43,584 bases of DNA from Clostridia bacterium (GCA_017615475.1 JAGAAC010000164.1:1-43584), one strand, 5' to 3'. Positions 8,627 to 17,376 are shown, numbered from the stretch's first letter. Notes: generated from the letters alone by a model not told the origin. Numbers and translations: made by a program.

Positions 8627-9541
8627 GTGAGAACTGCCGTGATCGGGATCGGATCCAATTCAGTGCGGAGCCTGCTGGCGGATGTCAGCGGGACCGGGTT
8701 CCAGCGCGTCAGGCGGGACCGGGAGGGGACACGCCTGTTTGCCGGCCTGGATGAGGCGGGCAACCTGGACCGGGACAGCATGGAAAAAACCGTATCAGCG
8801 GTCCGGCGAATGGCTTTGGATGCCAAACAGATGGGAGCCGAAAAACTGGCTATCTTTGCGACCAGTGCGGCCCGGGACGCGGCAAACGGAGCAGAATTCA
8901 TGGCGGCGGTGGAGCAGGCAACGGGCATTCCGCTGCGGATTATCAGCGGAGAGGAAGAAGCGGAGCTCAGTTTCCTGGGAGCGTCTGCCGCGGTATCCGC
9001 GGACCGTTGCGGAATGATTGATATCGGCGGCGGCAGCACGGAAATTGCCGTCGGAACACCGGCAGGAATTGAATGCGCATTCTCCTGCCAGATGGGCGCC
9101 GTGAGGCTGTACCGCAGGCTGCGCCTGGAACGGAAGGAAGATATGAAGCCGGTGGAGGTTGCCGCGGCGGAAATCCTGGATGAAAAGCTGCGGGAGTTTC
9201 CCGGGCTTGCATTGCCGGAAAACTGGGTCGGAACCGGCGGTACCTTTACCACCCTGGCTGCGATGGCACTGCAGCAGCCCTGGACAAACCGGACCAATGT
9301 GCAGGGAACCGTAATCACCTGCGGACAGATCCGGGAGATCGGCGAGAAACTTGCCGGAATGAAGGTTGAGGAACGGAAACAGCTTCCGGGACTTCAGCCC
9401 AGCCGCGCGGACATAGTGGTCCACGGCATCTGCATCCTGCTGGGGGTTATGGAACGGCTCGGCATGGAGAAGATTACTGTCAGCGAATGGGGAAACCTGG
9501 ATGGGTACATCAGAAAGAATTATTGTGATAATTCTTTCTGA
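8627..9541 (+). CDS. ppx: Ppx/GppA family exopolyphosphatase
   Basis: ASKHA-fold phosphatase acting on inorganic polyphosphate or pppGpp. The first phosphate loop is IGIGSNSVRSLLADV at the N-terminus, the second is MIDIGGGSTEIAVG (about residue 130), and VGTGGTFTTLAAM (about 203) is the third ATPase-fold motif. At 304 residues it is the short, one-module form lacking the C-terminal HD-like domain of the E. coli enzymes, as is common in Bacillota. It starts with GTG at 8627 behind GAGGAGG. The final residues NYCDNSF come from the right arm of a hairpin. Which of the two substrates is used cannot be told. Confidence 0.9.
   Translation: MRTAVIGIGSNSVRSLLADVSGTGFQRVRRDREGTRLFAGLDEAGNLDRDSMEKTVSAVRRMALDAKQMGAEKLAIFATSAARDAANGAEFMAAVEQATGIPLRIISGEEEAELSFLGASAAVSADRCGMIDIGGGSTEIAVGTPAGIECAFSCQMGAVRLYRRLRLERKEDMKPVEVAAAEILDEKLREFPGLALPENWVGTGGTFTTLAAMALQQPWTNRTNVQGTVITCGQIREIGEKLAGMKVEERKQLPGLQPSRADIVVHGICILLGVMERLGMEKITVSEWGNLDGYIRKNYCDNSF
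9511..9540 (+). terminator. Gene-tail hairpin inside the 3' end of ppx
   Basis: Perfect 13-bp inverted repeat, 9511-9523 with 9528-9540, loop TGTG. Both arms are coding; the stop codon TGA (9539-9541) coincides with the end of the right arm. Heptads begin one base later. Confidence 0.75.
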
Positions 9542-9576
9542 AATGCAGAATGCAGAATGCATAATGCATAATGATA
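9542..9576 (+). repeat. AAT-heptad array (5 units)
   Basis: Five units of types AATGCAG, AATGCAT and AATGATA following the ppx hairpin. Confidence 0.87.
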
Positions 9577-9598
9577 TATGGTTTAACCGGAAAGCAAT

Positions 9599-9629
9599 CA
9601 CAATTATGAATTCTGAATTGTGAATTATA
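9599..9629 (+). repeat. Second AAT-heptad array, partly palindromic (4 units)
   Basis: Four units (types AATTATG, AATTCTG, AATTGTG, AATTATA) occupy 9602-9629. The segment 9599-9605 pairs with 9616-9622 around a loop containing GAATTC. It lies between ppx and the sufC ribosome site, so this gap holds two separate arrays. Confidence 0.75.
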
Positions 9630-9647
9630 CAAAAACGGGAGAAAGAA

Positions 9648-10403
9648 ATGCTTGAGTTAAGGAATGTTTCCTTCCAGGTGGACGCGGAGGGAAAGGATAA
9701 AGAGATTATCCGGAATATCAGCCTGACGATTCCGGACCGGAAGCTGGTTGTGGTGACCGGACCGAACGGAGGCGGAAAATCCACGCTGGCAAAGCTGATT
9801 GCCGGCATTGAAAAGCCCACGGAAGGGCATATTTTTTTCAACGGTGAAGAGATTACGGAGCTGGGCATCACAGAACGGGCCCAGAAGGGAATTGCCTATG
9901 CCTTCCAGCAACCGGTACGCTTTAAGGGCATCCGTGTCCTGGATCTGATCCGCATTGCGGCAGGGAAAACGCTTTCAATCTCTGATGCCTGCGAATACCT
10001 GTCTGCTGTCGGTATGTGCGCCCGGGATTATGTGGACCGGGAAGTGAATGCCAGCCTGTCCGGCGGTGAACTGAAGCGGATTGAAATCGCTACAGTCCTT
10101 GCCCGGAAGGCGGTTCTGTCGGTATTTGACGAGCCGGAAGCCGGCATTGACCTGTGGAGTTTCCGGAATCTGACTGAAGTGTTCCAGCAGATGCGTGAGG
10201 ACATCCGGGAAAGCTCCATCCTGATTATTTCCCATCAGGAACGGATCCTGGAAATCGCAGATGAGATCATCGTGCTGAAAGACGGTCAGGTGGAGAAACA
10301 GGGAACCCGGAACGAGGTTTATCCGAACCTGATGATCAACGAAAAAGCGGCTGTGTGCGAAGGCCCGTTCAAGATGCCGGCAAAGGGGGAAACAGAATGC
10401 TGA
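9648..10403 (+). CDS. sufC: Fe-S assembly ATPase SufC (SmsC type)
   Basis: Cytosolic ABC-type ATPase that drives conformational change of the SufB scaffold during iron-sulfur cluster assembly. Walker A is GPNGGGKST (about residue 40), the signature is LSGGELKR (about 139) and Walker B is SVFDEPEAGID (about 160); the H-loop SHQE follows. At 251 residues the length is typical. ATG 9648 has GGGAGAAAG upstream. The gene overlaps sufB by 7 bases. There is no sufS, sufU or sufD beside it, so this is the two-gene arrangement described as the SUF-like minimal system (SMS). Confidence 0.93.
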   Translation: MLELRNVSFQVDAEGKDKEIIRNISLTIPDRKLVVVTGPNGGGKSTLAKLIAGIEKPTEGHIFFNGEEITELGITERAQKGIAYAFQQPVRFKGIRVLDLIRIAAGKTLSISDACEYLSAVGMCARDYVDREVNASLSGGELKRIEIATVLARKAVLSVFDEPEAGIDLWSFRNLTEVFQQMREDIRESSILIISHQERILEIADEIIVLKDGQVEKQGTRNEVYPNLMINEKAAVCEGPFKMPAKGETEC

Positions 10404-11323
10404 AGCTGGACGAGATTCAGAAGCGGCTGCTGCGCGAAGTGGCCGACCTGCATGAAGTGCCGGAAGGTGCATACAACATCCGCTCCAACAGCGCTTCCGC
10501 CGGACGGCAGTCCACCGCCAATATTGAGATTGTTTCCAAGGAAGATGTCAGCGGCCTGGAAATCCGGATCAAACCCGGAACGAAAAACGAGAGCGTTCAT
10601 ATTCCCGTGGTGATGACCCAGAGCGGACTGAAGGAAGTGGTCTATAACGACTTCTTCATCGGTGAAGGTGCGGACGTGGTAATCATCGCGGGCTGCGGCA
10701 TTGACAACTGCGGCAACCAGGATTCCCAGCATGACGGTATCCATCGTTTCTATGTCGGGAAGAATGCCCGGATCCGGTATGTGGAAAAGCACTACGGCTC
10801 GGGTGACGGCAGCGGAAAGCGAATCCTGAATCCGGGTACGGAAGTGTACATGGAGGAAGGCAGCTACGCCGAAATGGAAATGGTGCAGATCAAGGGCGTG
10901 GATGATACGGAACGTACCACAACGGCGGAACTGGCAGCCGGATCCAAACTGGTGGTCCGTGAACGCCTGATGACTCACGGAGAACAGCGGGCAATCAGCA
11001 ATTATGTGGTGAACCTGAACGGGGAAGGCGCCAGCGCGGATGTGGTTTCCCGTTCGGTGGCCCGGGATCATTCCTTCCAGAAGTTTGACGCGAAAATCGT
11101 CGGCAATGCCGCCTGCCACGGGCATACGGAATGCGACTCCATCATCATGGACGAAGGCCGGATCCTGGCGGTGCCCGCACTGGAGGCAAACAACGTGGAT
11201 GCGGAGCTGGTACATGAGGCGGCTATCGGCAAGATTGCGGGAGAGCAGCTGATCAAGCTGATGAGCCTGGGCCTGACAGCGGCGGAAGCGGAAGAACAGA
11301 TCATCAACGGGTTCCTGCAGTAA
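10397..11323 (+). CDS. sufB: Fe-S scaffold SufB/SufD-like protein (SmsB type)
   Basis: Beta-helix scaffold on which the iron-sulfur cluster is built, partner of SufC. It is 308 residues, far shorter than classical SufB (about 470), and matches the compact SmsB form. The C-terminal SufBD core motif is visible: ALEANNVDAELVHEAAIG near residue 260, followed by the helical EQLIKLMSLGLT segment. A central repeat-rich region contains GCGIDNCGNQ. ATG 10397 overlaps the sufC stop and has a GGGGG-rich site at 10384-10389. A strong bidirectional terminator follows, so the unit is closed. I call it sufB rather than sufD because it is the only copy. Confidence 0.9.
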   Translation: MLKLDEIQKRLLREVADLHEVPEGAYNIRSNSASAGRQSTANIEIVSKEDVSGLEIRIKPGTKNESVHIPVVMTQSGLKEVVYNDFFIGEGADVVIIAGCGIDNCGNQDSQHDGIHRFYVGKNARIRYVEKHYGSGDGSGKRILNPGTEVYMEEGSYAEMEMVQIKGVDDTERTTTAELAAGSKLVVRERLMTHGEQRAISNYVVNLNGEGASADVVSRSVARDHSFQKFDAKIVGNAACHGHTECDSIIMDEGRILAVPALEANNVDAELVHEAAIGKIAGEQLIKLMSLGLTAAEAEEQIINGFLQ

Positions 11324-11344
11324 TCAGTTGCTGAGGATATACAA

Positions 11345-11376
11345 AAAAGCAGCGGAGCGATTGCTCCGCTGCTTTT
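11345..11376. terminator. Bidirectional intrinsic terminator between sufB and degV
   Basis: Perfect 14-bp stem, 11345-11358 with 11363-11376, loop GATT, with A/T runs at the outer ends on both sides. It serves the convergent ends of sufB (+) and degV (-). Confidence 0.9.
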
Positions 11377-11390
11377 GGTTTCTGGAGTTA

Positions 11391-12266
11391 TCAGGTCTGG
11401 GGCTTGGTGCCGATGAAGGACAGGGCAATGGTTCCGGGACCGGCATGGGCACCGATCACCGGGCCGATATTCTCGATCAGCACATTGGCGCCGGAGAGCT
11501 TCTGCTCGATCATGGACTTGGTGCGCTCGGCGTCTTCAAGACAGTCTGCGTTCAGGACGATGATGGGGCTTTCTTCCGGATCGGGAGCATACTCCAGCAT
11601 CTTATCCACGATGAAGGCGATGGCCTTTTTGCGGCCGCGGATCTTGTCGTTCGCGGTCAGGGTGCCGTCAACCGCTTCGGAAATGATGGGCTTCAGGTCC
11701 AGCATGGTGCCAACGGTGGCGGCGGTGGCGGAAATGCGTCCACCGCGCTTGAGGTACTTCAGGTCATCTACGATGAAGTAGGCCTGGGCACGAAGCTTGT
11801 TCTCCTCCAGCCAGCCGGAAACTTCCTCAATGGACTTGCCGGCGCGGTACATTTCATGAGCTTTCAGGACCAGCAGGGTCATGGGACCGGAAATTCGCAG
11901 GGTATCCACAACGATGAACTTCCGCTCCGGATACTGCTCCAGCAGCTTTTCGCGGGCACTGTAGACCGCCTGCAGGGTGCAGCTGAGCTTGCTGGAGAAG
12001 GCAACGAAGAGCAGATCCTTTTCCTTCAGGATCGGCTCGAAATAATCCATGTAAGCCGCTTCATTCAGCGCGGAGGTGACAGGAACGGCACCGTTGCGCA
12101 TGGCATCGAAATAACTCTTGTGATCGAGCATCTGGCCAAGATCATCAAAGTATTCCTTGCCATCCAGGGCGTAGGGCATGTAGACGACCGGGATGTCGTA
12201 CTGCTCCTTCAGGTGAAACGGCAGATCACTGTCGCTGTCAGTCATAAAAACGTAGTTCTGTTCCAT
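11391..12266 (-). CDS. DegV family fatty-acid-binding protein
   Basis: A 291-residue cytosolic protein of the DegV/FakB family, which binds fatty acids and presents them to a FakA-type kinase. The N-terminal TDSDSDLPF motif (about residue 8), VTSALN (about 56), a 'DTLRISG' segment and the domain-2 region DDLKYLKRGGRIS (about 167) are all family hallmarks. Start at 12266 is set by the AAGGAGGC site just upstream; an earlier in-frame Met at 12305 has none. Its 3' end shares a terminator with sufB. No fakA is in the window, so the bound lipid and partner are unknown. Confidence 0.92.
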   Translation of the reverse strand: MEQNYVFMTDSDSDLPFHLKEQYDIPVVYMPYALDGKEYFDDLGQMLDHKSYFDAMRNGAVPVTSALNEAAYMDYFEPILKEKDLLFVAFSSKLSCTLQAVYSAREKLLEQYPERKFIVVDTLRISGPMTLLVLKAHEMYRAGKSIEEVSGWLEENKLRAQAYFIVDDLKYLKRGGRISATAATVGTMLDLKPIISEAVDGTLTANDKIRGRKKAIAFIVDKMLEYAPDPEESPIIVLNADCLEDAERTKSMIEQKLSGANVLIENIGPVIGAHAGPGTIALSFIGTKPQT

Positions 12267-12367
12267 GGCGGTGCCTCCTTCAAGGGATAAGTATGATAAT
12301 GACATATAACAGATTTATTCTATAGCAGGAGCTGGAAAAAAGCAAGTACAGCCGTTGAAACAGAAAA

Positions 12368-12392
12368 GCCGGGCAGCTGTCCGCTGCCCGGC
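12368..12392 (-). terminator. Intrinsic terminator of the 5'-nucleotidase gene
   Basis: Perfect 10-bp GC-rich stem (12368-12377 with 12383-12392, 5-base loop) followed on the - strand by TTTT. It lies 16 bases past the stop codon. Confidence 0.88.
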
Positions 12393-12408
12393 GTGAAGAA
12401 CCGGATTA

Positions 12409-14097
12409 TTACTTGATCTGGGTTTCGGAACCGCGGGGCTGCGCATAGGCTTCCGCGGTGATTTTGCCCTGGAGCACTTCACCAACATAAGCCATAACCG
12501 CTTCATCCATCGGGATACCGGTGTCGAAGCTGGCGCTGGAGCGGGCAAACACATTGTAGGTGTCGCCGCCGGCGGCGCAGAAGTTGTTGGTAACAACCGC
12601 GTAGGTGGCATTCACGTCGAAGGGCTCGCCGTTGATCGCGGTGATGGTGACACGGTTGATGGAAGCGGGAGCATAGTAGCTGCTCTCCTTGCCGTCGAGC
12701 ACATACACTTCACCCTGGTCGAAGGCCTTGGTGGTGTCGAGAGTCCATTCGATACCGGAGGTCTGGGGATAACCGCCGACCGCGTCAGGCGTGCAGAAGG
12801 TGGAAGCTTCGAGGGCTTCGAGCAGTTCGGCACCGGTGACATAAACCACAGCAACGGTGTTGCCGAAGGGCAGCACGGTGTTGATATCCTTCTTGCTGAC
12901 ATCGCCTACCGCGATGGGAGCACGGATGCCGCCGCCGTTGGTGATGCCGACGACCGCGTTGGGCTCAACCTGTTCAATGCCGCCTTCCTTCACAACGGAC
13001 CAGACCATGGCATCGGTGATCAGGTCGCCCAGGTTGGTTTCTTCCGTACGGTTTCCGGGAGCCTTATCGCCGTTGAGCAGGACTTCGGATGCGGCGAAGA
13101 CAGCGTTGTATTCCTCGTCAACCTTGGTCATGATCTCCTGCGCTTTGGCCATGACATCTTCGTTGATGAACTTGAAGCTGTACAGCTTGGAACCCAGGTA
13201 GGTGGGAACCAGGAAGTTGCTTTCAATGCCCTTGGATTCATTATCGATCACCACAACGCCGATATTGGCGAACTTGGTGCCGGTGGACTGGATGGACTGG
13301 CCGTCCTGACCGGCGGTCATGACGGTGTGGCTGTGGCCGTCCAGCACCATGTCGATGCCGGTGACCTTGGTCAGCGCGTCAACGGAACGGTAGCCGTTGG
13401 CCTTGGACTCATTGTCCACGCCCAGGTGGAACAGGCCGATCACGAGGTCCGCGTCAGCGCGGATTTCATCCACGGCCTTCTGGGTAGATTCATACAGCTT
13501 GTCAAAGGCGGCAAAGGTGACCATGTTGATCAGGCCGGGGTTGACCTTGGTGACGGTTTCGGGAGTTTCCACACCGACGAAACCGATCTTCAGGCCGCCT
13601 TCCGTGGTGATGACAGTGGAGGCGGGGAGAATTGTCTCTCCCGTTTCATCCAGCGTGACGCTGGCGCAGATCACCGGGAATTCGGCATTGGCCAGGTTGT
13701 CCATCAGCTGAGCATAACCGAAGTCGAATTCATGGTTGCCCAGTGTCACAACGGAGTAGCCGGCGGCGTTCATCATCTCGACAGCAGTGGCACCCTTGCT
13801 GGAACTGACATAAACGGTGCCCTGGCTGAAGTCACCGGAGTCGACCAGGATCACTTCAGCACCCAGGGATTTGAAGTAATCACGCAGGCCGGCGATATAG
13901 GCATAACCGTCGATCTGGCCGTGTACGTCGTTGGAATGCAGGATGACGGTCTTGCCGGTATAATCCTTGGCCAGTTCATACTGGAGATTAGCCTGGGCGG
14001 CATAATCCGCGGCGGACCAGTCAGCGTCTTCCGCGAAAGCGGCGCAGCACCCCAGCAGCAGACACAGGGACAACAGAATACCAAGCAGTTTTCTCAT
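12409..14097 (-). CDS. Exported 5'-nucleotidase / metallophosphatase (UshA type)
   Basis: Secreted nucleotide-hydrolysing enzyme, 562 residues. A signal peptide (MRKLLGILLSLCLLLGCCAAFAED) has both a possible lipobox, LLGC, and a possible AxA cleavage site, so anchoring is uncertain. The metallophosphatase domain shows SNDVHGQIDG (about 55), VDSGDFSQG (about 85), GNHEFDFG (about 120) and LDGHSHT (about 255). The C-terminal 5'-nucleotidase domain shows TNGGGIRAPI, FGNTVAVV and CAAGGDTYNVF, the substrate-binding set. Start 14097 has an AGGAGGG site. A well-formed promoter lies 54 bases upstream. Likely role is scavenging phosphate and nucleosides outside the cell. Confidence 0.92.
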   Translation of the reverse strand: MRKLLGILLSLCLLLGCCAAFAEDADWSAADYAAQANLQYELAKDYTGKTVILHSNDVHGQIDGYAYIAGLRDYFKSLGAEVILVDSGDFSQGTVYVSSSKGATAVEMMNAAGYSVVTLGNHEFDFGYAQLMDNLANAEFPVICASVTLDETGETILPASTVITTEGGLKIGFVGVETPETVTKVNPGLINMVTFAAFDKLYESTQKAVDEIRADADLVIGLFHLGVDNESKANGYRSVDALTKVTGIDMVLDGHSHTVMTAGQDGQSIQSTGTKFANIGVVVIDNESKGIESNFLVPTYLGSKLYSFKFINEDVMAKAQEIMTKVDEEYNAVFAASEVLLNGDKAPGNRTEETNLGDLITDAMVWSVVKEGGIEQVEPNAVVGITNGGGIRAPIAVGDVSKKDINTVLPFGNTVAVVYVTGAELLEALEASTFCTPDAVGGYPQTSGIEWTLDTTKAFDQGEVYVLDGKESSYYAPASINRVTITAINGEPFDVNATYAVVTNNFCAAGGDTYNVFARSSASFDTGIPMDEAVMAYVGEVLQGKITAEAYAQPRGSETQIK

Positions 14098-14150
14098 GCA
14101 AAAAACCCTCCTTAGATGCATGGTTGATATGAATATGTAGGTCTTCGAAA

Positions 14151-14179
14151 AGTATAGCAAAGGAACAGAAGAAAATCAA
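14151..14179 (-). promoter_or_regulatory. Sigma-A-type promoter for the 5'-nucleotidase gene
   Basis: On the - strand, TTGATT (14174-14179) and TATACT (14151-14156) are separated by exactly 17 bases. The start codon is 54 bases downstream of the -10. Confidence 0.7.
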
Positions 14180-14217
14180 TGTCCCGGGAAAAACATTTTT
14201 CTCCGAAAATACACGAA

Positions 14218-14309
14218 GAATATCCGTTTTGTCCATATCGCTGATGCGGATTTGAAAGTCTTTGATTTTCCTTGCTTTGCGGACGAATATCCCTTTTGCG
14301 AAAGGGGAT
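14218..14309. promoter_or_regulatory. Direct repeat and stem-loop in the divergent control region
   Basis: A 14-base element of form GAATATCCSTTTTG occurs at 14218-14231 and 14285-14298 with one mismatch. The second copy overlaps a 9-bp stem (14289-14297 with 14301-14309, loop GCG). They lie between the divergent 5'-nucleotidase and uxaB promoters; a regulator site is possible but unproven. Confidence 0.3.
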
Positions 14310-14317
14310 GGAGAGAT

Positions 14318-14357
14318 TTGCAAAACCTTGACGAAAAGCCGTTTTGTAGTGTAAATT
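14318..14357 (+). promoter_or_regulatory. Probable promoter of the uxaB operon
   Basis: TTGACG (14328-14333) and TAAATT (14352-14357) are 18 bases apart. CAAAAC (14321-14326) and GTTTTG (14341-14346) form an inverted repeat around the -35, and TTGCAAAAC (14318-14326) resembles the repeat upstream of the second AraC gene. The pair is a plausible operator. Confidence 0.45.
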
Positions 14358-14389
14358 AGTATTAGAAAATCCATGTCGGAGGGCAGGAA

Positions 14390-15880
14390 ATGGCACAGCT
14401 GAATTACCGGGTTCTGGAACAGTCCGGATATGATGGGTATATCCTGAAAAACGCACCGGAAAAGGTGATGCAGTTCGGGGAAGGAAACTTCCTGCGCGCT
14501 TTTGCGGATGTTTTTTTTGACATGGCGAATGAAAAAGCCGGATTCAACGGCAAGGTGGTGCTTGTACAGCCTATCGCCCAGGGACTGACGGATCTGATTA
14601 ACCAACAGGAAGGCCTGTACACGCTGTATCTGCGTGGAAGCGATAAAGGTGTGAAGGTGGACGAGAAGCGGGTGATCTCCGCGGTCAGCCGGTGCATCAA
14701 TCCCTACGGCAACTGGGACAAAGTGCTGGAACTGGCACGGAGCGGAGACCTGGAGATTATTGTGTCCAATACAACGGAAGCCGGCATAGTGCATGACACG
14801 GAAAGCACTTTTGATCAGGAACCGCCAATCAGCTTTCCGGCGAAACTGACACGCGTGCTGTATGAAAGGTTTACAGCAGGTCAGAAGGGCGTTGTGGTGC
14901 TAAGCTGCGAACTGATTGACAACAACGGACGCGAACTGCTGAAGTGTGTGAACCGGTATATTGACGACTGGAAACTGGATGACAGTTTCCGCCGCTGGAT
15001 CAACGAAGAGAATCTTTTCTGTTCTACGCTGGTGGACAGGATTGTTCCGGGAAGGATCCGTGATCCGCGGGAGGCGGAAACGCTGGCGGCTGCCAACGGG
15101 TATGAGGATCCGCTGACGGACGTGGGAGAGGTTTTCGGTATCTGGGTCATTGAAGGCCCGAAAGAGCTGGAGAACCGGCTTCCTTTCCGGAAAGCCGGCG
15201 TACCTGTGATTGTGGTGCCGGACGTGACACCGTATAAGAAACGGAAAGTCCGCATCCTGAACGGCGCGCACACAGGATTTGTGCCCGGGGCGTACCTGGC
15301 AGGTTACGATATCGTTCGGGACTGCATGCACAATGAAACCGTGCTGGGATATATGAACCGGATGCTCTATGACGAAGTGATCCCCACTCTTCCGCTGGAG
15401 AAGAAAGACCTGGAGGATTTTGCCCGGGCGGTACAGGACCGCTTCAACAATCCTTTTGTCAACCATGAACTGATGAGCATCAGCCTGAACAGCACCAGCA
15501 AGTGGCGGGCAAGGAATATGCCTTCCTTCCTGGACTATGTACAGGAAAAGGGGAAACTGCCGCCCTGCCTGACCACCAGCTTTGCCGCTTATGTGGCGTT
15601 TTATTCCAGCGAACCGCAGGCTCTGACGGAACAGGGGCTTATCTGCCGCCGGCCGAAGGGGAATGAGTACACGGTGAGCGATGACCAGCCTGTGCTGGAG
15701 TTCTACTGGCAGCACAGGAATGACAGCCCTGAGGAGCTGATTCATGCCGTGATGACGAATGAAGACATGTGGGGAACAGACCTGACAAAGGTGAACGGGT
15801 TTGAGGCTGCGGCGGCCGGAATCCTGAAAACCATCCGCACGGAGGGTGCCCTGAAGGCGTTTGAAAACTGCCTGGCCTGA
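14390..15880 (+). CDS. uxaB: Tagaturonate reductase (altronate oxidoreductase)
   Basis: NADH-dependent cytosolic enzyme that reduces D-tagaturonate to D-altronate in galacturonate breakdown. It belongs to the polyol/mannitol dehydrogenase family: N-terminal MQFGEGNFLRAFAD nucleotide-binding entry, VSNTTEAGIV (about 125), then the C-terminal catalytic domain with KVRILNGAHTG (about residue 285), where Lys and His correspond to the catalytic residues of the family. Length is 496 residues, usual for UxaB. ATG 14390 follows GGAGGG. I separate it from the other family member in the window (uxuB, 21630-23243) by the UxaB-like FGEGNFLRAF start and by its neighbour uxaA. Confidence 0.92.
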   Translation: MAQLNYRVLEQSGYDGYILKNAPEKVMQFGEGNFLRAFADVFFDMANEKAGFNGKVVLVQPIAQGLTDLINQQEGLYTLYLRGSDKGVKVDEKRVISAVSRCINPYGNWDKVLELARSGDLEIIVSNTTEAGIVHDTESTFDQEPPISFPAKLTRVLYERFTAGQKGVVVLSCELIDNNGRELLKCVNRYIDDWKLDDSFRRWINEENLFCSTLVDRIVPGRIRDPREAETLAAANGYEDPLTDVGEVFGIWVIEGPKELENRLPFRKAGVPVIVVPDVTPYKKRKVRILNGAHTGFVPGAYLAGYDIVRDCMHNETVLGYMNRMLYDEVIPTLPLEKKDLEDFARAVQDRFNNPFVNHELMSISLNSTSKWRARNMPSFLDYVQEKGKLPPCLTTSFAAYVAFYSSEPQALTEQGLICRRPKGNEYTVSDDQPVLEFYWQHRNDSPEELIHAVMTNEDMWGTDLTKVNGFEAAAAGILKTIRTEGALKAFENCLA

Positions 15881-15894
15881 CGGGGAGGAAGAAC

Positions 15895-17376
15895 ATGAAC
15901 AAAATGGTGCGTATCAATCCCGCGGATACGGTGGCAGTGGCACTGGCGCCCCTGAAAGCCGGAGAAACGGTCTCTTTCGGAGATGAAACGGTTACCCTGA
16001 GGGATGACCTGCCTATGGGCCATAAGGTAGCCTTGCGGGATATCCGAAAAGGAGAAGCAGTCATCAAGTACGGCTATCCGATCGGGGAAGCGACAGAGGA
16101 TATCCCGGCCGGCGGACATGTACATGTCCACAACCTGCATACTCTGCTGTCCGGGGAAAAGGAATATGAGTGGCATCCTGTGTATCCGACACAGGAGAAA
16201 TGCCGCCCGGCAGTCTTTGTGGGCTATCCGCGGAAAACGGGCCGGCCCGGAGTGCGGAACGAATTGTGGATTCTGCCGACTGTGGGCTGCGTGAACGACG
16301 CGGCAAAGGCACTTGCCCGGGAAGCACAGGCGCTGGCGGGCGGCGCAGTGGAGGGGATATATGCGTTCCCGCATCCTTACGGCTGCAGTCAGCTGGGGGA
16401 TGACCAGGAGAATACCCGCAAAGCACTGGCCGCACTGGCAACACATCCCAACGCCGGCGGTGTTCTGCTGCTGGGACTGGGCTGTGAGAACAGCGGCATA
16501 GAACAGATCCGGCCCTATATGGGCAGCTTTGATGAAAGCCGGGTTCGTTTCCTGGTCTGCCAGGAGTGCGAAGATGAACAGGAAACCGGAATGCGGCTGC
16601 TGGAAGAACTGGCGGAGCGCATGCGGCAGGATGAACGGGTACCCTGTACGGCGGATCAGCTGACGGTGGGACTCAAGTGCGGCGGTTCCGACGGGCTTTC
16701 GGGCATTACGGCGAATCCGGTGATCGGGGTTTTCAGCGACCTGCTGACAGCCATGGGCGGCTCAACGATCCTGACGGAAGTGCCGGAGATGTTCGGCGCG
16801 GAAACGATCCTGATGAACCGCTGTGAGAACGAGGAACTGTTCAGGAAGACGGCGGACCTGATCAACGGGTTCAAGGCATACTTCGAAAGCTATCATATGC
16901 CGGTGTATGAAAACCCGTCTCCCGGAAACAAGGCCGGCGGCATTACGACGCTGGAGGACAAGGCGCTGGGCTGCACCCAGAAGAGCGGGCACTCCGCTGT
17001 GAAAGGCGTGCTGGCTTACGGAGACAGGGCGGAAGCCGCGGGGCTGAACCTGCTGTCCGCTCCGGGAAATGACCTGGTGGCGTCCACCGCGCTGGCGGTT
17101 TCCGGCGCACAGCTGGTGCTCTTTTCCACCGGCAGGGGAACACCCTTCGGCTGTCCGGTACCAACGGTGAAGATCTCTTCCAACACGCCACTGGCTGAAA
17201 AGAAACGGAACTGGATCGACTTTGATGCCGGAAGGCTGCTGGCGGGCAGGACGATGAAGGAAATGGGAGAAGAACTGCTGGATCTGGTGCTGCGGACTGC
17301 TTCCGGGGAACAGACCCGCGGTGAACGGAACGGATTCCATGATATGGCTATTTTCAAACAGGGTGTTACGCTGTGA
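15895..17376 (+). CDS. uxaA: Altronate dehydratase
   Basis: Converts D-altronate to 2-keto-3-deoxygluconate. At 493 residues it is the full two-domain form: an N-terminal SAF domain (about 1-90, ending VHVHNLHTL) and a C-terminal dehydratase domain starting at VGYPRKTGRPGVRNE (about 107). Conserved Cys/His-containing segments such as PTVGCVN, PHPYGCSQLG and LGLGCENSG, likely involved in binding the iron cofactor, are intact. GGGAGG at 15882-15887 places the start at ATG 15895, 14 bases after uxaB. It is the second gene of the uxaB-uxaA-kdgA-kdgK-uxaC operon. Confidence 0.95.
   Translation: MNKMVRINPADTVAVALAPLKAGETVSFGDETVTLRDDLPMGHKVALRDIRKGEAVIKYGYPIGEATEDIPAGGHVHVHNLHTLLSGEKEYEWHPVYPTQEKCRPAVFVGYPRKTGRPGVRNELWILPTVGCVNDAAKALAREAQALAGGAVEGIYAFPHPYGCSQLGDDQENTRKALAALATHPNAGGVLLLGLGCENSGIEQIRPYMGSFDESRVRFLVCQECEDEQETGMRLLEELAERMRQDERVPCTADQLTVGLKCGGSDGLSGITANPVIGVFSDLLTAMGGSTILTEVPEMFGAETILMNRCENEELFRKTADLINGFKAYFESYHMPVYENPSPGNKAGGITTLEDKALGCTQKSGHSAVKGVLAYGDRAEAAGLNLLSAPGNDLVASTALAVSGAQLVLFSTGRGTPFGCPVPTVKISSNTPLAEKKRNWIDFDAGRLLAGRTMKEMGEELLDLVLRTASGEQTRGERNGFHDMAIFKQGVTL

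Noticed and set aside
12281..12345. Promoter for degV
   Set aside because: Several TATA-like hexamers exist on the - strand but none has a -35 at good spacing.
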